Source of the DNA: Leuconostoc suionicum
Lineage (GTDB): Bacteria > Bacillota > Bacilli > Lactobacillales > Lactobacillaceae
NCBI RefSeq assembly: GCF_001891125.1
Contig: NZ_CP015247.1
Location: 390,501 to 454,500 of the forward strand
Length of the DNA: 64,000 nt
Reading direction: 5' to 3'
The notes under the pieces are model-generated. The model saw only the letters and a program-made list of their open reading frames with translations. It did no database searches and was not told the origin of the DNA. Positions 26,438 through 35,030 of this stretch are shown here, piece after piece (the stretch's first letter is position 1; every line of letters starts with the position of its first letter). The translations under genes were made by a program, and so were the position numbers.

Positions 26438-27379
26438 ATGGAAATTAATCAATTACTTGATAACGCTGTTGTTGAGGAAGTTAGTGATATTTACATATTG
26501 CCTAACAATGATAGGTTTATTATAAAGTTTCATACTGGTGGTTCAATAGTAACTCAAGAATATTTGGAAAATAAAGCTGCTGAAAAAATGATTTCAGCTA
26601 TTAAATATCGTGCTAAGATGAATATTTCTGAGCGGAGAAGACCACAACTCGGACGTTTTCAAAAACAGGATATTTGGATACGTGTTTCAACTGTGGGAGA
26701 TTTTTTGAATCGAGAAACGGTTGTTTTACGGATAATTTATCCTGCACAGCATGCGCAAAATTGGTTGGCAGAAAAGCAATTTAATGAGATGTCATTAAAG
26801 TTACCTGATTCAGGACTATTTTTAATTTCAGGACCAACGGGATCAGGTAAAACAACAACACTTTATCATTTATTAAAAAGCATTGCAGAAAATAAATTAG
26901 TATTAACCATTGAAGATCCCGTAGAAATTAATGCCCCAGAGTTTGTGCAGTTGCAGGTTAACGAAACAGCGGGCATTGACTATACAGAATTAATTAAAGT
27001 AGCTTTACGCCACCGACCTGAAATCTTACTAATCGGAGAAATTCGTGATGCCAAAACAGCTCAAGCTGTGATACAAGCGGCTTTGAGTGGACATTTAGTA
27101 TTTAGTACTATTCACGCAATGTCAACAAAAGATGTTGCTTTACGTTTGTTGGAACTAGGTGTTGATAAAAGTCAGCTTGAAGCAGCACTAACAAAAATTG
27201 TTTATCAAAGGCTAGTGCCCACGACAGATAATAAGCAAGCTGCCGTTGCTGACTTTGTAGAAGGAATGCCTTTAAAAAATTCACCAAAATTTACTAATAG
27301 ATGGCGAGAAACGCTGGCGGATGCCGTGAAAGAAGGAAAGATAACAAATGAAACCTATCAAAAGTTTAGCGCGCTTTAA
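26438..27379 (+). CDS. comGA: Competence pseudopilus assembly ATPase ComGA
   Basis: 313 residues. Type II secretion/type IV pilus traffic ATPase that drives assembly of the transformation pilus at the membrane. Walker A GPTGSGKTT (132-140), Asp box with TIEDPVE, Walker B ILLIGEIRD (196-204) and the His box HLVFSTIHA are present. ATG 26438 follows AAAGGAG by seven bases; an upstream in-frame ATG at 26366 lies in the folD terminator. First gene of the comG operon, overlapping comGB by 32 bases. No clear competence-sigma box is seen upstream. Confidence 0.93.
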   Translation: MEINQLLDNAVVEEVSDIYILPNNDRFIIKFHTGGSIVTQEYLENKAAEKMISAIKYRAKMNISERRRPQLGRFQKQDIWIRVSTVGDFLNRETVVLRIIYPAQHAQNWLAEKQFNEMSLKLPDSGLFLISGPTGSGKTTTLYHLLKSIAENKLVLTIEDPVEINAPEFVQLQVNETAGIDYTELIKVALRHRPEILLIGEIRDAKTAQAVIQAALSGHLVFSTIHAMSTKDVALRLLELGVDKSQLEAALTKIVYQRLVPTTDNKQAAVADFVEGMPLKNSPKFTNRWRETLADAVKEGKITNETYQKFSAL

Positions 27380-28358
27380 TAAGCGGGACCAGGTATTATT
27401 TTTTCAAGAGCTGGGTGAGCTCCTATCATCTGGCTATAGTATCGCGCAGAGTATTGATATTTTAGCTAGTGCACATCAAAAATGGCAATCAATCCTTAGT
27501 CAGGTTCAGGAGGGTTTATCAACAGGGCAACCATTCTATCAAGCTCTCGAGGCATTTATTAGTCCAAATATTTTATTACAATTGCGGTTATCAGACCAAC
27601 ATGGGAATGTTTCCAATACACTGGTTCGAATTGGGCAGACCCTTGCCAAATTTCAACAACAACAAAACAAATTATCACAGGTCATGCGTTATCCAATTAT
27701 TTTATTGGGTATCCTCGGTTTGTTGCTGATTGGACTAAAATGTTTTTTATATCCAATGATCAATCAATGGCGAGAAACTAATCAAGAAGCGACTAATTAT
27801 CCGTATGTATTTATGTTCTGCACCGGTATCTTAGCTTTAATCTTCTTAACACTGTGGTTATGGTATTGGCATCATTTATCATCGATCCAACAATTAAATA
27901 TACTAGCTAAATTGCCGTTTATGGGGACGGTAGTGCGCAGTATTGTTACTTATCAAATTAGCCAACAATTATCAATGTTAATGTTTAGTGGACTAACGTT
28001 ACCAGAAATTATTGATGAAGTTGCACAACAAAATAATAAATCGTACGCAGTTGCGCTTGCGCATGATATTCAAAAACAGCTCAAATTAGGCGGTAATGTC
28101 GAAAGATATATATTATCACAGTCATTTGTTAATGATTCATTGGCTGGATATTTTATTCGTGGGCATAAGCCTAAGGTGCTTGCTCGCTATCTCGATTATT
28201 ATTCAAAAACACAATTTCAATTACTTATGCAACAAACTGACCGCTTTATCGGTACACTACAACCATTATTCTTTGGTATTATTGGCGTTGCAATTGTTGG
28301 TCTTTATATAAGCATGCTATTACCAATGTATCAAACAATCGGAGGACTATATCAATGA
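27348..28358 (+). CDS. comGB: Competence pseudopilus membrane protein ComGB
   Basis: 336 residues. Polytopic inner-membrane platform of the GspF/PilC family: two GspF repeats with membrane helices near 120-140, 160-180 and 305-330, and the family pattern FFQELGELLSSGYSIAQSIDIL in the first repeat and QLSMLMFSGLTLPEIID in the second. Begins inside the comGA 3' end with AAGGA upstream and ends overlapping comGC by four bases. Confidence 0.9.
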   Translation: MKPIKSLARFNKRDQVLFFQELGELLSSGYSIAQSIDILASAHQKWQSILSQVQEGLSTGQPFYQALEAFISPNILLQLRLSDQHGNVSNTLVRIGQTLAKFQQQQNKLSQVMRYPIILLGILGLLLIGLKCFLYPMINQWRETNQEATNYPYVFMFCTGILALIFLTLWLWYWHHLSSIQQLNILAKLPFMGTVVRSIVTYQISQQLSMLMFSGLTLPEIIDEVAQQNNKSYAVALAHDIQKQLKLGGNVERYILSQSFVNDSLAGYFIRGHKPKVLARYLDYYSKTQFQLLMQQTDRFIGTLQPLFFGIIGVAIVGLYISMLLPMYQTIGGLYQ

Positions 28359-28666
28359 CCATTTTTAAGAAATCAAAAAAAGCATTTACATTAATTGAAG
28401 CAGCAATTGTACTCTTTATTATTAGTTTATTAATGTTACTTATTCTGCCAAATTTAAATGCACAGCGTAAACACGCTATAGAAAACCATGCGACAGCGAT
28501 GGTATCAACTGTTCAAACACAAATTGATTTATATCAAAATGACCATCCCAATCAGGATAATGTGACTCTCGCTGCACTAAAGTCAGAAAATTATTTAACT
28601 GAGAAACAGTTTCAAAAAGCACAAGATCTTAAAATAATAATTGTTCATAATGAAGCACGCAAATAG
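28355..28666 (+). CDS. comGC: Major competence pseudopilin ComGC
   Basis: 103 residues. Class 3 prepilin signal: basic start, KKAFTLIEAAIVLFIISLLMLLILPNL, with the processing site before Phe and the Glu at +5. Forms the shaft of the transformation pilus after cleavage by a ComC-type peptidase (not in this window). ATG 28355 overlaps the comGB stop. Confidence 0.93.
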   Translation: MTIFKKSKKAFTLIEAAIVLFIISLLMLLILPNLNAQRKHAIENHATAMVSTVQTQIDLYQNDHPNQDNVTLAALKSENYLTEKQFQKAQDLKIIIVHNEARK

Positions 28667-29051
28667 TGGGTTTACATTAATCGAGTCAGCTGTAACATTA
28701 GCGATTGTGAGTTTGCTGCTTTTTGTCGGGGTACAAACATCGGCGCACCCCAAAACAGACACTCAACAATGGCTAGCAACATTTCAAACCTACTGGCAAA
28801 ACGCAAGACTAACAGCACAACATGAACAAAAAACAGTTGAGGTTATTTTTGATGAGAAGGAAGTTAGACTTAATAATCAAGTATTAGTTTATCCAGCAGG
28901 TATAAAAAAAGATACGCGACAAAAAATAAATGTCTTAACAACAGGCTATGTTGCACCAACCACAGTGACACTAACAGGAGAACAGACGATAAAACTAATA
29001 TTTAGTCTTGGAGGAGGAGAATATCGTGTTGAAACAAATAATTCAAAATAA
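28650..29051 (+). CDS. comGD: Competence minor pseudopilin ComGD
   Basis: 133 residues from ATG 28650 (an in-frame TTG at 28641 is possible). Prepilin motif SGFTLIESAVTLAIVSLLLFVG. Overlaps comGC by 17 bases with no separate ribosome binding site, so translation is probably coupled. Confidence 0.88.
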   Translation: MKHANSGFTLIESAVTLAIVSLLLFVGVQTSAHPKTDTQQWLATFQTYWQNARLTAQHEQKTVEVIFDEKEVRLNNQVLVYPAGIKKDTRQKINVLTTGYVAPTTVTLTGEQTIKLIFSLGGGEYRVETNNSK

Positions 29052-29238
29052 GCAGTCCGCATTTGTTTTGGCAGAATCAATGTTAGCTTTAATATTAGTA
29101 TCAGTGTGCATGTCATTTGAGTATGAACAAGTTCATCAATTTCATGTTCACAAAAGCAACTTGGAAAGAAAACTAAAAGTTGCAGAACGAGAGCGAATTG
29201 ATGCTATAAATCAGTGGGAAGAGTCAAATGAAAAATGA
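29026..29238 (+). CDS. comGE: Competence minor pseudopilin ComGE
   Basis: 70 residues. Probable GTG start at 29026 (TTG 29029 also possible) after a strong GGAGGAGG at 29010-29017. The prepilin segment is SAFVLAESMLALILVSVCM: weaker than in ComGC but with Glu at the +5 position. Position in the operon decides the name. Overlaps its neighbours on both sides. Confidence 0.78.
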   Translation: MLKQIIQNKQSAFVLAESMLALILVSVCMSFEYEQVHQFHVHKSNLERKLKVAERERIDAINQWEESNEK

Positions 29239-29641
29239 TGGATTTACATTGGTAGAAGCTTTGATATCATTGTTTATAGCTTCGTTAGTTTTGATTTCTT
29301 TACAGTTTGTTGTTCCGCTCCTAAAGCAAATCTCTGATGCTCCAAAGGGAACAGTACTGCAAACCATCACGCATCAACTCGAAACACAAAAATATACTAT
29401 AACGTCAGCAACATTGACATCAGCGAGACTCAAAAGCTATGAGGGTAAAGATATGTATCTTGAAGTCAAAAATGATAAATTACAATTAAGTGGCAGTAGT
29501 GCGGGCCAGATAATTTTAATGCAAAACGTAACAGATTTGGCGGTGGATAATAGCAATAATTACTTAAACTTAACAATTACAACTAACAAAGGTAAATTTT
29601 CAAGTATACTACATTTAAAGAAGACGGTACAAAATGAATAA
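29228..29641 (+). CDS. comGF: Competence minor pseudopilin ComGF
   Basis: 137 residues. Prepilin motif KNDGFTLVEALISLFIASLVLISLQF at the very start, followed by a soluble ComGF-like domain. Begins 11 bases before the comGE stop and ends eight bases inside comGG. Confidence 0.88.
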   Translation: MKNDGFTLVEALISLFIASLVLISLQFVVPLLKQISDAPKGTVLQTITHQLETQKYTITSATLTSARLKSYEGKDMYLEVKNDKLQLSGSSAGQIILMQNVTDLAVDNSNNYLNLTITTNKGKFSSILHLKKTVQNE

Positions 29642-29921
29642 AAAAAATGCTTATGTCTTAGTACCAACCATTCTTGTTCTGGGGGCATTAAGCACGTTAT
29701 TTATTTTGCAGAATATGTCTTTTAATCAACAGTTGCGGGCGCGAGCACATTTGATTGAAATGGCAAAGATTGACAAGATACAAATGATTGTCAGTACACA
29801 AGTATACAAACATAATGCCACCAAATTCAATTTTGATGAGGCTAAAGTCACCATTATGGATAAGCAAATAAAAATTTACTTAGGAAAGCGTATATATCAG
29901 CGTGAATTGCTTGTGAAATGA
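29634..29921 (+). CDS. comGG: Competence protein ComGG
   Basis: 95 residues. One N-terminal membrane helix (AYVLVPTILVLGALSTLFIL) without a clear prepilin cleavage motif; assigned by position as the last comG gene. All seven comG frames are open, so the operon looks intact. Confidence 0.72.
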   Translation: MNKKNAYVLVPTILVLGALSTLFILQNMSFNQQLRARAHLIEMAKIDKIQMIVSTQVYKHNATKFNFDEAKVTIMDKQIKIYLGKRIYQRELLVK

Positions 29922-29923
29922 CC

Positions 29924-29952
29924 TTGAAAACTGGTCCTAAAACCGCTAAAAT
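29924..29952 (+). promoter_or_regulatory. Promoter of the comG-linked methyltransferase gene, placed for a leaderless mRNA
   Basis: TTGAAA (29924-29929), 17 bases, TAAAAT (29947-29952), then six bases to the ATG at 29959. The predicted start site falls on the A of the ATG. Confidence 0.75.
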
Positions 29953-29958
29953 AAACCT

Positions 29959-30942
29959 ATGACACAAGAAAAAATAGCACAATATTTTGATGCTTTAACT
30001 AGGGCTTCGCAATCTTTGGTTAAAGACACGAACATCAGTTATATCGATGCACTAATTGAGATACTTGAAGATATTAATTCGCATACTGTCCATCGTGAAT
30101 TTGATAAGCCAAGTAACGATGTGGTGCAAATAATACAGTCAACAATTGATATGAACTGGTCTTTATTATCACCAGCTGAAAAACGCAAAGCACTACAGTT
30201 GGCTGTTTTGAAAGCTAATCGTGAGGATCAAATTCCTTCTAATTATCAGATTACTCCCGATGGAATTGGCTATTTGCTGGCTGATTTTATTAACCAGACA
30301 GCCGGGTTACGAGATGGCGATACGATTATCGACATGAACGTTGGTTCAGGTAATCTTTTATGGACAATAAATGAGATGCTAGACGTGTCAATTAAACGCG
30401 TGGGGATTGACAATGATGAAACACAACTAGCGCTCGCGTCCGCCACAGATGAAATAATCAATAGCGATGAAACAACTCTATACAAAGAGGATACCATCAG
30501 CGTAGAAGATGCTCCTAAAGCCAAAGTTGTTATAGCTGATTTACCGGTTGGGTATTATCCACTTCAGCCAAGTGACAAATTTATAACTCGTAATCAAAAT
30601 GGATATTCTTTTGTTCATCATCTACTTATTGAAAAGTCATTGGACTTTGTTACAGATGATGGATGGATATACCTACTTGTACCCGCAAATATTTTGAACG
30701 GCGATGAAGCAAAGAAAATACTACAATTTGTTACATCACAAGCACAACTTAAAGCGTTTCTACAATTGCCAAACGAATTTTTCCAAGATCCGCGTGCAGC
30801 AAAAGCTATTTTAGTGCTTAAAAAGCAAAAATCTAAAAATAGTGAAGTACTCATGGGTCAATATCCTTCGCTCAAGGATTTGAAATCATTGCAAAATTTT
30901 TTGCAAGAAATCAAAGCGTGGGTTAAACTAGAGAATGAGTAA
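29959..30942 (+). CDS. Class I SAM-dependent methyltransferase (N6-adenine DNA methylase-like, YtxK family)
   Basis: 327 residues. SAM loop DMNVGSGNLLWTI near residue 118 and a motif IV IADLPVGYYP in place of NPPY. Such genes follow comG in many Lactobacillales and Bacillus, between comG and ackA as here. N-terminal helical part to about residue 95. No target or function is established. There is no Shine-Dalgarno; a good promoter directly upstream suggests a leaderless transcript. Confidence 0.85.
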   Translation: MTQEKIAQYFDALTRASQSLVKDTNISYIDALIEILEDINSHTVHREFDKPSNDVVQIIQSTIDMNWSLLSPAEKRKALQLAVLKANREDQIPSNYQITPDGIGYLLADFINQTAGLRDGDTIIDMNVGSGNLLWTINEMLDVSIKRVGIDNDETQLALASATDEIINSDETTLYKEDTISVEDAPKAKVVIADLPVGYYPLQPSDKFITRNQNGYSFVHHLLIEKSLDFVTDDGWIYLLVPANILNGDEAKKILQFVTSQAQLKAFLQLPNEFFQDPRAAKAILVLKKQKSKNSEVLMGQYPSLKDLKSLQNFLQEIKAWVKLENE

Positions 30943-31006
30943 AATTGTTGTATTCGTGGCATTGTCACTTAGAATTTAGGTAAGAAAGACAGGTAAAAAG
31001 AATATC

Positions 31007-32266
31007 ATGGCTAAAACAATGGCTGTTAACGCAGGTAGTTCATCACTAAAGTTTCAATTATTAGAGATGCCTGCAGAACAAGTAATTGCACAAGGTGTTA
31101 TCGAACGCATTGGTATGGACGATGCAATAGTAACGATTAAATACGGTGCAGAAATCAATGCAGAGCGCTTGGTTGGCCATTCAGAAGATGACGAACATAT
31201 TACTTTGTCCAAAGACGGCAAAGGTAAGAAGTATGAAAACGTTACTGCAATTAAAAACCACCAACAAGCTATTAACTTCATGTTGCAAAAGTTAACAGAT
31301 CTGGGGATTATTAAGGACTTTAATGAAATTACTGGTGTCGGACATCGTGTTGTTGCTGGTGGTGAATGGTTTAATCATTCCGTGGTAGTAACAGATGAAG
31401 TACTGGCTAAAATTGATCGTCTTGCAGATTATGCACCGCTTCACAACCCAGCCAATGCTATGGGAATTCGTGCTTTCCAGAAGCTTCTTCCTGATGCATT
31501 GTCAGTGGCAGTCTTTGATACTTCTTTCCATCAAACAATGCCAGATGAAAACTTTCTTTATGCCTTACCCTATGAATACTACACACGTTATGGTGCTCGC
31601 AAGTATGGTGCGCATGGCACATCGCACCGATATGTTGCATCGCGTGCAGCCGAACTACTTGGAAAAGACCTGAAGAGCTTGAAATTGATTACATTACATT
31701 TGGGTGCAGGTGCATCAATTACGGCTATTAAGGATGGTAAGTCATTAGATACTTCTATGGGATTTTCTCCTTTAGCGGGTGTTGCTATGGCAACGCGTTC
31801 AGGAGATGTCGATGCCTCACTAGTCTATTATATTCAAGAACGTGAAGGACTAACTAATGAAGAGATGTTGAATATATTGAATAAAAAGTCCGGCTTGCTT
31901 GGTATTTCAACGATTTCAAGTGATATGCGCGATTTACTAGATGTTCAGGACACTAATGAACACGCCAACATGGCTATTAGAATATTTATTAATCGTGTTG
32001 TTAAATATGTGGGACAGTATGTTGCTGAAATGGGAGGCGTTGATGCCATCGTATTTACAGCAGGAATTGGTGAAAACTCGGTCCCAGTTCGTAAAATGAT
32101 TATTGATAAATTAAACTACTTTGGTGTGAAATTAGATGAAGAAAAAAATAATGTTCGCGGCAAAGAAGTTGAAATATCTACGAATGACTCCAAGGTCAAA
32201 GCCTTGTTGATCCCAACCAATGAAGAACTAATGATTGCTAGAGATGTTGAATCTTTGAAAGCATAG
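31007..32266 (+). CDS. ackA: Acetate kinase
   Basis: 419 residues. Makes ATP from acetyl phosphate in the phosphoketolase pathway. ASKHA-fold signatures: AVNAGSSSLKFQL at the start, GHRVVAGGEWF, FDTSFHQTMP (catalytic Asp), HLGAGASITAIKDGKSLDTSMGF, and FTAGIGENS. A plausible promoter TTGTAT-N16-TAGAAT lies at 30948-30975. Followed by a terminator at 32288. Confidence 0.97.
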   Translation: MAKTMAVNAGSSSLKFQLLEMPAEQVIAQGVIERIGMDDAIVTIKYGAEINAERLVGHSEDDEHITLSKDGKGKKYENVTAIKNHQQAINFMLQKLTDLGIIKDFNEITGVGHRVVAGGEWFNHSVVVTDEVLAKIDRLADYAPLHNPANAMGIRAFQKLLPDALSVAVFDTSFHQTMPDENFLYALPYEYYTRYGARKYGAHGTSHRYVASRAAELLGKDLKSLKLITLHLGAGASITAIKDGKSLDTSMGFSPLAGVAMATRSGDVDASLVYYIQEREGLTNEEMLNILNKKSGLLGISTISSDMRDLLDVQDTNEHANMAIRIFINRVVKYVGQYVAEMGGVDAIVFTAGIGENSVPVRKMIIDKLNYFGVKLDEEKNNVRGKEVEISTNDSKVKALLIPTNEELMIARDVESLKA

Positions 32267-32287
32267 TTAGATGTTAGAGTATGTGGA

Positions 32288-32316
32288 CGGCTAGTGGACT
32301 ACACTAGCCGCTTTAT
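32288..32316 (+). terminator. ackA terminator
   Basis: Stem CGGCTAGTG / CACTAGCCG with a 5-base loop, then CTTTATT. Confidence 0.7.
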
Positions 32317-32341
32317 TACGCTGTAAGAGGTGAGATGAGAT

Positions 32342-33643
32342 ATGCAGTCCAGAAAAGAAAGACATCAGCATGAGATCAAAAATGCTGAGGCGATTGAGAA
32401 AGGCCTCGATCCATTTGCTGATACAATGAATAGTGGGAATAAGAGCGGTAACCCTAGAAAAAAACGTAAAAAGCCTAATCGTCTGATATTACTTTTGTTA
32501 CTTTTAGTCATAGTGATAGGTTTGTTTTTCGGATTAAAAGTTTTATTGACAGATAATACAGCTGCATTAGATCCGAATGACACAACGTTTAAAACTGTGA
32601 AAATACCATCCGGATCTACACCCTCTCAGATGGCAAAAGCATTGCAAAAACAAAAAGTTATTAAAAGTTCTGAGGCCTTTTACAAATATTCATTAAAGCA
32701 CGGTGCTGAAGATCTCCAAGCAGGTACTTATAAAATATCACCTTCTCAAACGGTTCAATTGATTTTCAAACAGATGACGCTAGGACCTAATGCTGGACCA
32801 CAATTGGGCAAAGGATATGTTTTGGTAGCAACGGGTCAGGATCGGTCGGCTATTGCCAAAAACGTTGCTAGTGAGACTAAATTGTCACAAGATAAAGTGA
32901 ATAAGGCATTTAGTGATAAATCTATTATTGCTAAAATGAAGGCAAAGTATCCTGATTTATTGAAAAATATGTCTTCTAAGAGTAGCTTGGCAGATTATGT
33001 TTACCCAGCTGCCTACGATTTAAATAAAGTGACAGATGTTACTGATTTAATGACGAAATTGTTGGCAACTTCAGATAAACAACTAAAGTCGTATTATAAA
33101 GACTTGAATAAAGATGGTATAAATAAGCCTGCTGTTATAACATTGATGGCTACTTCGGGTAAAAGCGAATTCGAACATCGTTTGGCTTTTGTCAATAAAA
33201 TTGCACCATATGCTCAGACACTCAGTAAAAAATATGGTATCTTAGCATCAATATCGATAGCTCAAGCAGCACACGAATCAAACTGGGATAACTCAAAACT
33301 ATCATCTAAATACAATAACTATTTTGGTGTTAAAACTCAGGATGAGACAGCAGGAAAATCAGTTGTTTTGGAAACAACTGAGTATGTTGATGGGAAACCT
33401 GAGACACAAAAAGCGCGTTTTGCTGTGTATAGCAATTGGAAAGATAGCATGAAAGAACATGCTGAAACATTAGTGAATGGTAATACTTGGAATCCTAATC
33501 AATTCCAAGATGTGTTGGATGCAAAGAACTACAAGGAAGCTGCTAAAGCTCTGTATAAAGATTCATACGCAACCGATGTTAATTATCCAAAATTGATTAT
33601 AAATTTGGTCGAAACATGGAATTTACAACGTTTTGATAAATAA
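32342..33643 (+). CDS. MltG-like protein with its catalytic half replaced by a GH73 glucosaminidase domain
   Basis: 433 residues. Basic cytoplasmic N-terminus, one membrane helix (47-67), a LysM-like MltG segment (about 82-145, VKIPSGSTPSQMAKAL), then an MltG-like region (150-275) with KMKAKYPDLL and DYVYPAAYDL, as in MltG KMVAKYPNLL and LEGYLFPATY. Where MltG has its catalytic Glu (SSLVEKEG) this reads MATSGKSE, and the rest of MltG is absent. From about 283 to the end is a GH73 domain (SIAQAAHESNW with likely catalytic Glu312; NNYFGVK). The gene is close to greA, as mltG often is. I infer it evolved from mltG by domain swap; it should cut peptidoglycan glycan strands at the outer face of the membrane. 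Confidence 0.82.
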   Translation: MQSRKERHQHEIKNAEAIEKGLDPFADTMNSGNKSGNPRKKRKKPNRLILLLLLLVIVIGLFFGLKVLLTDNTAALDPNDTTFKTVKIPSGSTPSQMAKALQKQKVIKSSEAFYKYSLKHGAEDLQAGTYKISPSQTVQLIFKQMTLGPNAGPQLGKGYVLVATGQDRSAIAKNVASETKLSQDKVNKAFSDKSIIAKMKAKYPDLLKNMSSKSSLADYVYPAAYDLNKVTDVTDLMTKLLATSDKQLKSYYKDLNKDGINKPAVITLMATSGKSEFEHRLAFVNKIAPYAQTLSKKYGILASISIAQAAHESNWDNSKLSSKYNNYFGVKTQDETAGKSVVLETTEYVDGKPETQKARFAVYSNWKDSMKEHAETLVNGNTWNPNQFQDVLDAKNYKEAAKALYKDSYATDVNYPKLIINLVETWNLQRFDK

Positions 33644-33648
33644 ATATA

Positions 33649-33685
33649 AACCCGATTATCTAGACACTCTAGATAATCGGGTTTT
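33649..33685 (+). terminator. Terminator of the MltG-GH73 gene
   Basis: Perfect 16-bp stem beginning AACCCGATTATC around CAC, then TTTT. Confidence 0.92.
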
Positions 33686-33903
33686 AATATACGATATTAC
33701 TGAATATGTTTTCAATATATATTTCTTATTTAATTTTAATATTTTAAAAAATGATGTAAATTTACAAAAATCATCTTGTAAATAATTATATCGTACTTAA
33801 TAAAAGTAAGTGTATACCAGTAGTAATCAGGATTACCAGTAGTATTATAACGTAAACTTTTTCATGATTTGCATTCAAAATTTTTAAGAAATTAACAAGT
33901 ATT
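33686..33903. other. AT-rich intergenic region with a palindrome and an 11-bp direct repeat
   Basis: No gene is seen. Holds the palindrome TGTAAATTTACA (33755-33766), with a related TTGTAAAT soon after, and a direct repeat TACCAGTAGTA at 33815-33825 and 33834-33844 (19-bp period). Together with the cre pair downstream this is the longest non-coding stretch apart from the liv leader. Confidence 0.7.
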
Positions 33904-33963
33904 TGAAACCGTTTACAGAAATTGTAAAAAAGGCTTGTGTAAACGGTTTCACTAATGTAAAAT
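33904..33963 (+). promoter_or_regulatory. Two cre-like operators and promoter of the sugar transporter gene
   Basis: TGAAACCGTTTACA (33904-33917) and its exact reverse complement TGTAAACGGTTTCA (33938-33951), centres 34 bp apart; both fit the CcpA cre consensus TGWAANCGNTNWCA. The promoter TTGTGT (33935-33940)-N17-TAAAAT (33958-33963, extended by TG) is overlapped by the second site, so binding should repress. A small stem-loop TGATGTT / AACATCA follows at 33980-33999. Confidence 0.82.
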
Positions 33964-34023
33964 AAATAGTGTGAAAAAGTGATGTTTTACAGAACATCAT
34001 ATGGAAAAGGAGCAATATTTAGC

Positions 34024-34989
34024 ATGAGTTTAGCAATCATACTGGCTTTAGTGCCGGCACTAGCTTGGGGTTCCGTTGGAATCGTCAATACAAAAATGGG
34101 AGGGACAGCCGGTCAACAGACATTAGGCATGACCTTTGGTGCTTTGATATTTGGCCTAGCAACAATGTTTTTCTTTGTAATGCCACGCCACATCGAATTA
34201 AGCAGTCATATTTGGGTTGTCGGTGTCGTTTCTGGTTTGGTTTGGGCAGTTGGAACAGCAGGGCAGTTTTTGGCTATTAAGGATTTGGGCGTTTCGCTTG
34301 CTATTCCATTGTCAACAGCCGGTCAAATTGTAGCAAATGCTTTAATGGCGGCCGCTGTCCTAGGTGAATGGAAAACTGCTAAAATGTGGGCAATTGGTGT
34401 GATCTCAATCATTACTGTTGTTATCGGTGCAACTTTGATTTCAGCTCGTGATAAAGCAAAAAACAGCGAAGGAATCGAAGCACAAGAGCAAAAAAAGGAC
34501 TGGACTAAAGGGCTTATCTACCTGATTGTTTCAACTATCGGATTCATGTTCTATTTTGTTTTACCAAACTTCTTAAATAAAGTTGGTTACATTTCTGATG
34601 CAATTAAAGCACGTGGTAATGGTGTCGATTATATGACTGCCATTGTTGGACCACAAGCTATCGGTCAAGTTATTGGCGCCTTTCTGATTGTTGTCTTTGT
34701 TCTGAAAGAATCAAGTATCATGTTTAAGTTACCAACTTGGCGTAACATTGTAACAGGTCTAGTTTGGGCTGCTGGTAATATTTTCATGTTCATCTCAGCT
34801 GCCAATCCTGATGTTGGTCAAACCATCGCAACGACATTCTCACAATTAGGTATTATTGTTGGTACTTTTGGTGGTATCTATATATTAGGAGAAAAGAAGT
34901 CAAGTTATCAAATGAAGTTAATTGTGATTGGTACAATATTAGTTGTTATTGGCGCAATTATCATCGGCAATATTTATACTTTCGCATAA
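34024..34989 (+). CDS. GRP-family sugar transporter (GlcU/RbsU-like)
   Basis: 321 residues with ten predicted membrane helices, the DMT-fold architecture of the glucose/ribose porter family. Features: MSLAIILALVPALAWGSVGIVNTKMGG at the start, AGQFLAIKDLGVSLAIPLSTAGQ, and SQLGIIVGTFGGIYILGEKKS near the end. ATG 34024 starts at the first helix with AAGGAG 11 bases upstream; an in-frame ATG at 33979 would add a polar 15-residue lead. The flanking cre pair indicates carbon-catabolite control. Glucose or ribose import by proton symport is likely. Confidence 0.85.
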   Translation: MSLAIILALVPALAWGSVGIVNTKMGGTAGQQTLGMTFGALIFGLATMFFFVMPRHIELSSHIWVVGVVSGLVWAVGTAGQFLAIKDLGVSLAIPLSTAGQIVANALMAAAVLGEWKTAKMWAIGVISIITVVIGATLISARDKAKNSEGIEAQEQKKDWTKGLIYLIVSTIGFMFYFVLPNFLNKVGYISDAIKARGNGVDYMTAIVGPQAIGQVIGAFLIVVFVLKESSIMFKLPTWRNIVTGLVWAAGNIFMFISAANPDVGQTIATTFSQLGIIVGTFGGIYILGEKKSSYQMKLIVIGTILVVIGAIIIGNIYTFA

Positions 34990-34992
34990 TTT

Positions 34993-35020
34993 AAAAAAGC
35001 ACCTAGGCAGGTGCTTTTTT
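34993..35020. terminator. Bidirectional terminator between the sugar transporter gene and greA
   Basis: AAAAAAGCACCT-aggc-AGGTGCTTTTTT, 12-bp arms. Confidence 0.9.
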
Positions 35021-35030
35021 AACACTGGAA

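Noticed and set aside
33979-34023. Earlier ATG of the sugar transporter gene
   Set aside because: Adds a polar stretch before the first membrane helix, overlaps a stem-loop and has no ribosome binding site; AAGGAG fits ATG 34024.
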